From contig JBAMJV010004012.1 in NCBI GenBank assembly GCA_037951105.1, forward strand, positions 62,001 through 126,000: 64,000 nucleotides of DNA, read 5' to 3'. Each line of letters starts with the position of its first letter. The first letter of the stretch is position 1. Source of the stretch: Echinarachnius parma. Taxonomy: Eukaryota > Echinodermata > Echinoidea > Clypeasteroida > Echinarachniidae. A program made the translations under genes and the position numbers. The notes beneath the pieces are model-generated. The model was not told the DNA's origin. It searched no databases and worked only from the letters and a program-made list of their open reading frames with translations. Shown piece by piece: positions 55,246 through 64,000 of the stretch.

Positions 55246-57218
55246 TTAAAGGTACACTTGAGTATTGGTAGTTCCCGAAATGCCCCATTAACACTAAATT
55301 GGTTGGTTTTAATTCCATTTGAAAGTTCATTGAATACAACATGTGAAATGAAAATATCATTCTATTTCGAATGCTCTCACTCCCTTGTAAAATTTGATTT
55401 CAAAATATTTTATTTATACTATCGTCTGGCCAGGCGATATCTTGACTTAAAAAATAAATACATAGAATGCTTTTACGCTTCTTTCAAATAATGTCAAAAG
55501 AGGTTTTTAAATGGTCGTTGATGATATCTCTATTCAATCATCGCATGCACAATTTTGTATGGAAAATGGTTGAAACCAATGAGTTGTATAACGGCTCTTT
55601 TTTAAAGGGATCTAGTAACTATGTTGACATGTCCAAAGAGTGATGAGTGGTCGATGCAATGTATATTGCTGTTATATGATATGTCCACTGGGTGTTGTGT
55701 GAACATTTCAAGTTAAATGGACGTTATATGGCCGAGTCATGAGCAAAAATGCAAAGTGATATTCACTAATCATTACACTCACTTTGTACACGGAGTCGAC
55801 GATCCAATGGATAATTTAACATCTGAACACTTCAAACGTAAATATCTTTTTAACGAAAGGGAAATTTGAAAAACCACAACCTGTCCCATGCTTTTTGTTG
55901 TTGATACGAATACAACAAGGTATGAGGGAACCGCTAGAATTCCAATTGGATTTTGAGGATTTGGACAATGTTACTAAGTCCCTTAATAACCGGGTGATGA
56001 TAATGATAACCGGGTTTTTACTTAGTCGTTTGTATATATAAGTGTGTATATTTTTTCCTTTCGAGCATGGTGGAGTTATAACTTTTAGTTCGTAGGCTAC
56101 TGTAATGGTGAAGGTTTTTGTTACTAAAATTAGACCAATACTCAACTCATAGTCCAAGATAAGGTCCCCTCAGATGTGACAATTTCATCTTGAGTGATGG
56201 CATGTTTCATAATTATCATATTGAAGCTAATGAGTTGAATTTCTAATTTCCATAACGGAAATTTTTATATTATGATAATTTATGCAAATTGCAAGGGCCT
56301 AAATTGCATAAATGTAAAATAGAGCGTTACGTATGGGCCAATAACAAACAAATCATAATAATTCACAGAGAAGCAGAGTTCACAGAGTTGGGCAAACATT
56401 GACAATACAAGCATTTCCGTCTCCGAGCCTCCATACACTTCATGATTGTGCTTGTATTTGTTATATTCTGTTGAATCAATAGTGTATGGATAATAATTAC
56501 TAGCCTAATGGGAAAAGGGGCATCCTGTTGACTTCATTTACATGACAAGATTAATGTAGAAGCTAGCCGCAAAGCATATAGTTACTATTTAAAAAGTAAC
56601 AAATATAATATCAGACATTCATTATTGACAAAAAATGGTAACTGGTTATTCTGAGTAAAATGGTCTCTCCATCGATCTATTTTGGACTATTATGTTCATG
56701 GTCATACCTATAGCTTAGTCAGGGATAGTTGAGTATTGGTCAAACTAAACTATAGTAACCAAAACCTGCATCATATACGGTACATGCTCGAAAGGTATAC
56801 ACAATTACAAACGACTAATTATATAAAAACCCTGTTATAATTTTGTTTAAAGAGCCGTCCCAACCCAAGAGGGCGCTCTCTAAAAACTCATTGGTTTTAG
56901 CTATTTTTTCATACAAAATTGTGCATTTAATGTTTTGTTAAAATAATGATTCAATAGAGATATCATCAACAACTATTTAAAAACCTATTTAGATTTTGTT
57001 CAAAGTAGTCTGATAAGCAGTTGTTGTATTTTTCTAAATGTCCCCGGCCGGATATGAATAAAATATCTTGAAATCAAATGTTTCAACTATGAGAGCATTT
57101 GATAGGGAATGATTCTCATTTTACATGTTTTATTCAAGGAACTTTCAAATGGAATTAAAACCAACCAATTTAGTGTCAAGGGGCATTTCGGGAAGTACCA
57201 ATTCAAGTGTTCCTTTAA
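55246..57218. mobile_element. About 2-kb TTAA-bounded foldback element with ~500-nt inverted arms
   Basis: The left end TTAAAGGTACACTTGAGTAT and the inverted right end (TTAAAGGAACACTTGAATTG on the minus strand) continue into long arms. Shared landmarks are TTCCCGAAATGCCCC, TTGGTTGGTTTTAATTCC, TTGATGATATCTCTATT, CACAATTTTGTATG, CCTTTCGAGCATG and CCAATACTCAACT. The left arm runs to about 56150 and the right arm starts near 56728, enclosing about 570 nt without a transposase frame. A MITE (55612-55986) is nested in the left arm. Confidence 0.85.
55612..55986. mobile_element. TTAA-bounded MITE, AAGGGATCTAGTAAC family, copy 5 (nested)
   Basis: TTAAAGGGATCTAGTAACTA to GTTACTAAGTCCCTTAA. The sequence on either side of it aligns continuously with the right arm of the host foldback element, so the insertion is younger. 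Confidence 0.85.
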
Positions 57219-57330
57219 TTATTGTTACTCCAAGAAAGCATTGGCTGTACATACACATGGCCCAATCCACCATTCCACTCTATTGTTATTTCAAAATGTT
57301 TGTCTTACAAGATTCGGATATCCAAACAAA

Positions 57331-57415
57331 CAAACAAACACACAAACAAACAAACAACACTCAAACAAACAAACAAACAAACAAACAAACAAACAAACAA
57401 ACAAACAAACAAACT
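57331..57415. repeat. (AAAC)n microsatellite
   Basis: About 20 tetranucleotide units with two short interruptions, just downstream of the foldback element. Confidence 0.95.
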
Positions 57416-57544
57416 AACTAGGGCACGTTTACAAAACGATCTTTAGTGCTGGCTATCGATGTAAGTTGAGATCGTTTACCAGAGTATAGTCGCCAACTTT
57501 AGTTTCGTATGGTTTCCTATGTGTAGGACACATACGTGTACTAA

Positions 57545-57713
57545 TACGACGTGGCATTCCCACAGACCGACCGTACCGTACCGCGATTGCGAATTATGTA
57601 CGTTACCACACGTTATAAACCGTGTATTGTGTGTGAGCTAGCTTTGCCTTTGGCTGTTGTGGAAATACAGTTTACAGAATCAGGACATTGAGTTAAAATT
57701 TAGACTAGGAAAG
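57545..57713 (+). promoter_or_regulatory. TMED2: Candidate TMED2 promoter and 5'UTR
   Basis: CpG-rich sequence (ACCGACCGTACCGTACCGCG) followed by TATAAA at 57614-57619, about 95 nt before the ATG. This would place the start site near 57645 and give a 5'UTR of about 70 nt. Core-element reading only. Confidence 0.45.
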
Positions 57714-60737
<3,024 letters not shown>

Positions 60738-63111
60738 GAATACTTATTAATTATTTACCCCTGAATTCATGAATTGGCCCCTGAATCCATGAATCGTTTG
60801 TTCATATGATGCACCCGAACAATAACCTGAGCAGGGTAAAGAATATAAATAATAATAATAGATGCAAAAATACTGCTGAAAACTACTAAAATGATGCCTG
60901 TGTAATAAAATGAGAGTCAATATAGGGCCTGGTTAGTTAACCTCTGAAGAAGATTCTGCTAGGATCGAAAATTTAGGCCCAATGTTGACTCTCAATAATA
61001 ATAATAGTATACTTGATTTAGATAGCACGTATCACGATTGATAATCATCTCTAAGCGCTTTTAAAAATAATGTGGTTTGAGAGTGTCTCGTGTTGATAAG
61101 TTTATGGAACATTTTGTTTCTAGTAATTCTAGATTTTAGCTGTTTTGAGGCTAGGCTATAAAGTTATTCGTTCTCTTTCTTTAGTGTCCATTACCTTTTT
61201 TCAATGGTTAGCAATGATCTTGTACAGAATTGCAAATTTTTAGAGAGATATTTCAAACTTAAATTCTCTTTAGAAGCAGTGGTTTATGACATGTTGAAAT
61301 ATTACCCAAATGAACAAAGACATTTTATGTATACTTGATCTGTTCCTCTGTATTAATATTTGTTCATAACAATAACGTTTAAGTCTATTATAAAGTGTAC
61401 TAGGTTTACGTCTATTTGGGTGCATCATATGAATAACATCTGTATTTATACAGGAAAGGAAAGTCTGCGATGAATTACAAAATATAATTGTTAGATCAAT
61501 ATTCACTGCTATTTTTGCCAAGGAGTGATTATACATTTCTATTGAGTTTATTATACAAAATTTTCCTATCTTCAGTTTAATCCTAAATTCTAGAATCAAA
61601 GTACAATACATGTGCTACAGCATAATTGTATCCCTAATGTGAATGTACACATTTTGTGAAAAGAAATACTGGGCATTCATTGTTCATCTTTACTTGTACA
61701 AAACTGGCCATTTTATAATGCTTCATTTCAGTGTTATGACAAATTAAGGATCACTATTTATCATGATATAAAATGTAATTACATTGCAGGCTTTCCCTTC
61801 TCGTTAGTTAGATTATATCCAGTAAATATTGGAGTTCATATCTATTTGTTTATTTTATTTAGCTCATTTCATTTTCCTCTTTCTTTGTAGATAAAAGACT
61901 TTGGGGCTTGCACTAATAAGACATACCCTTTAAAAGGGTCATTTGAATTCTTGAAATGTACAGCTAGCACTCATATTCCCCTTTATCTTTTCTTAGAAAA
62001 GATTAAGCAGAAATAGCATAGAATGCCTTTATGCCTCAAAGTCAAGATATGTAATAAACATTCATTATGATGGTTGATTTAAATATAATGAAAGACACAC
62101 GATTTAGGTCAAATTGATTTTGCATTTTTCCATGTAAATTTCATGTTTGGAATTTTTGGATCTTGCTCTTAAAATCAAGACTAGAGTTTAGATTATGTTC
62201 ATGCTGAGTGAATTTTAAAGTGCAATTATGGTAAAACGTTTACACTTAGCACATATTGTGTATATTTAGTATACTCTAAAATGTGTTTGGAAAAAAATGT
62301 GTTACTCACTCTAGCACCAAATGTAATATTTCTGTAGTGTTTGTTGTACAGTCATGTTTAGGTAGATGAAGAGCTTTCTTTGGGAGTCTCATGGTTAATT
62401 TGAATTGGTCTTAGATTCTTTTCTTTTAAGGAACCGGAAACGTGATATTTGAAAATAAGCTACTTTGTGATTGCTTTTTAGAATATTGAAGCAATAACTT
62501 TTGACATTTCTTCATTGATACTGTTGAGGTAATGAGGCATAATACTTATTCATTTTAATGTTTGTATATTGACTTTTTTTTTCGGAGGGGGGGGTTTTAC
62601 CCAAATAACTGTCACAAATATATTTTTGAAAACAGTTGACACAACGTCGTCATAGTAAGCTATCCTGTTGAAAATGTAATAAGAAATCCTTTAGAAGTCA
62701 TTGCTTTTGACACTTGTTAATAGAATATTTTAAGATCATTCCATTATGTTTATTTTTGAAGTACATTTTAGTCTACATCAAATATGAAACAGTATTGTGC
62801 ACCATTAGATTTCTTGCATAGATCGAAAGGTATTGTGTAGCAGAAAATTATGTTGCTTATTAAAATCTGATATATAGTACACTTCAACTGTTGAGCATGT
62901 GGGACATAACATAAAGAGTATTAGGAATTCTTTGTAATGTTGTATAGAGAAAATTATGTTATGTTTATTTTTCCCACAGGTGCTCTTAACATTGATTTGC
63001 CTCCCTTAACACTCTGTGTGATGTTTAGCGTGGACATTTACTGATCTTAGAATTCAGACTTTTTCTTTCTTCTTTCCTTTTTTTTTCAACTTGTCTAAGA
63101 AATCAATAAAT
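60738..63111 (+). other. TMED2: Probable long 3'UTR of TMED2
   Basis: AT-rich, no further frame. AATAAA at 63106-63111 is followed by a T-rich stretch. An earlier AATAAA at 62053-62058 is also possible. It includes a dispersed-repeat tail (ATAATAATAATAG, CTCTAAGCGCTTTT) near 61000-61070. Confidence 0.5.
63106..63111 (+). terminator. TMED2: Candidate TMED2 polyadenylation signal
   Basis: Canonical AATAAA with TTCTTTGTTTCAATGG about 25 nt downstream. Confidence 0.4.
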
Positions 63112-63163
63112 ATTCACATTTATAATGTATAATTCTTTGTTTCAATGGTTTTCATTAAAAAGA

Positions 63164-63449
63164 TTAAAGTGATCCATTAACTTGTCAAATTCAACCAAAA
63201 TCACTTGGAACTTTCACACTTCTCTTGTATGTGGTTGTTTGGCTTATGGTAACAGAAATTATGATAGTAATAATAATGATTATAATGTACACTTACATTG
63301 CACAGTTACTACATAAATACATGTATACTCTACTGCGCATTAAGAATAACAATTTGAAAAGCTATACTGAAGAGATTTGTCACCAGAATGAAATTGTTTT
63401 ACTTTTGGGAATATCTTTATAAAGTTAATTAATGGATGGATCACTTTAA
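63164..63449. mobile_element. TTAA-bounded MITE, family TTAAAGTGATCCATTAACTT
   Basis: Left end TTAAAGTGATCCATTAACTT; inverted right end AAGTTAATTAATGGATGGAT then CACTTTAA. 286 bp. A diverged left half of the same family starts with the TTAA at 1857 (TTAAAGAGCTCCATTAACTT). Confidence 0.75.
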
Positions 63450-63829
63450 TTTGTTTTTCTAATTCTGCCATCAAACAATATCACAACTTGAAAAGTGAAA
63501 AGGGTCAAGCAGTGAATATGAGTATGAATGATAATTGTGGTGTCCTTTATGGTTGTTTATTTGATATCAGTCACAGCTCCCCACACAATCAGGTATCAGG
63601 TATTCACTGATAAGACACTGAAAATAGGAAAGCAGTGGGTTGACTGACTGTAGAGGGCAGTATACAAGAAATCACAGAGTGCATTGATTGAGACACGCTC
63701 TGAGAATTCATGGGGGTGCATGCAAATTCAAAACATTGATTTATCCAGGATACTACAATGATGGTCGTGATATTTTATTAATTTGAACTTAAACTTGGAA
63801 GACAATCACCAAGATATATAAACATTGCA

Positions 63830-64000
63830 TATACATGTACCACTAAACTTTCAATGCAATATATATGGACATTTACATGTATCAGTCAAAATTCAATTTT
63901 GATATGTTCATCAATATGTACCACTGAAATTTCAATTGAATGGATGAACATAATATGTACTACTAAAATTCAAATAAAATGTATGTACCACTGATATTTC
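63830..64000. repeat. Degenerate ATGTACCACTGAAATTTCAA repeat at window end
   Basis: ATGTACYACTRAAATT-type units at about 63835, 63916, 63955 and 63984, continuing past the window edge. Confidence 0.6.

Noticed and set aside
57109..57446. Plus-strand frames ending in Lys-Gln-Thr-Asn repeats
   Set aside because: They cross the end of the foldback element and the AAAC microsatellite.

Overview
This is an AT-rich, intron-rich animal nuclear genome segment: GT-AG introns, CpG-containing promoters, AATAAA sites, many microsatellites and MITEs, and no prokaryotic features. Gene content and repeat texture suggest a marine invertebrate deuterostome, with an echinoderm as the best guess. The species cannot be fixed from the sequence.

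Layout. (1) 1695-2686, + strand: the last two exons of an unrecognised coiled-coil / low-complexity protein, followed by its 3'UTR. (2) 2687-12370: a convergent, gene-poor interval with MITEs, a long TG microsatellite and poly-G tracts. (3) 12371-52487, - strand: one large gene that I could assemble completely. It is the strawberry notch (SBNO1/sno) helicase-like regulator, with 29 coding exons whose phases all agree and sum to 4512 nt (1503 codons plus stop). (4) 52488-57713: the divergent interval between SBNO1 and the next gene, containing a ~2 kb foldback element. (5) 57714-60737, + strand: TMED2 (p24 cargo receptor of the early secretory pathway) in four coding exons, 203 codons, with a long 3'UTR to about 63.1 kb. 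SBNO1 and TMED2 are also close neighbours in the same divergent orientation in human 12q24, so this looks like conserved microsynteny. They are not known to act in one pathway.

The most unusual structure is inside SBNO1. At least 14 of its 29 coding exons have one or more degenerate, usually partial copies in the adjacent intron or UTR. Most copies keep one splice site plus the neighbouring part of the exon. The phenomenon includes the first coding exon (three copies, one split by a MITE), the Walker A exon, a fourfold array of exon 8, five pieces of exon 24, and a tandem array of the last exon in the 3'UTR.

A second theme is mobile DNA. There are several TTAA-bounded (piggyBac-like) MITE families, including a train of four elements that share TTAA junctions. 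Other elements are GGGCCC-ended MITEs, foldback elements, nested MITEs, and a GCCTCC-ended repeat whose internal units carry DR1-type nuclear-receptor motifs. A 12-mer, TTACGGACGTAC, recurs eight times in 1.1 kb of AT-rich intron and is unexplained. No tRNA, rRNA or CRISPR feature is supported.
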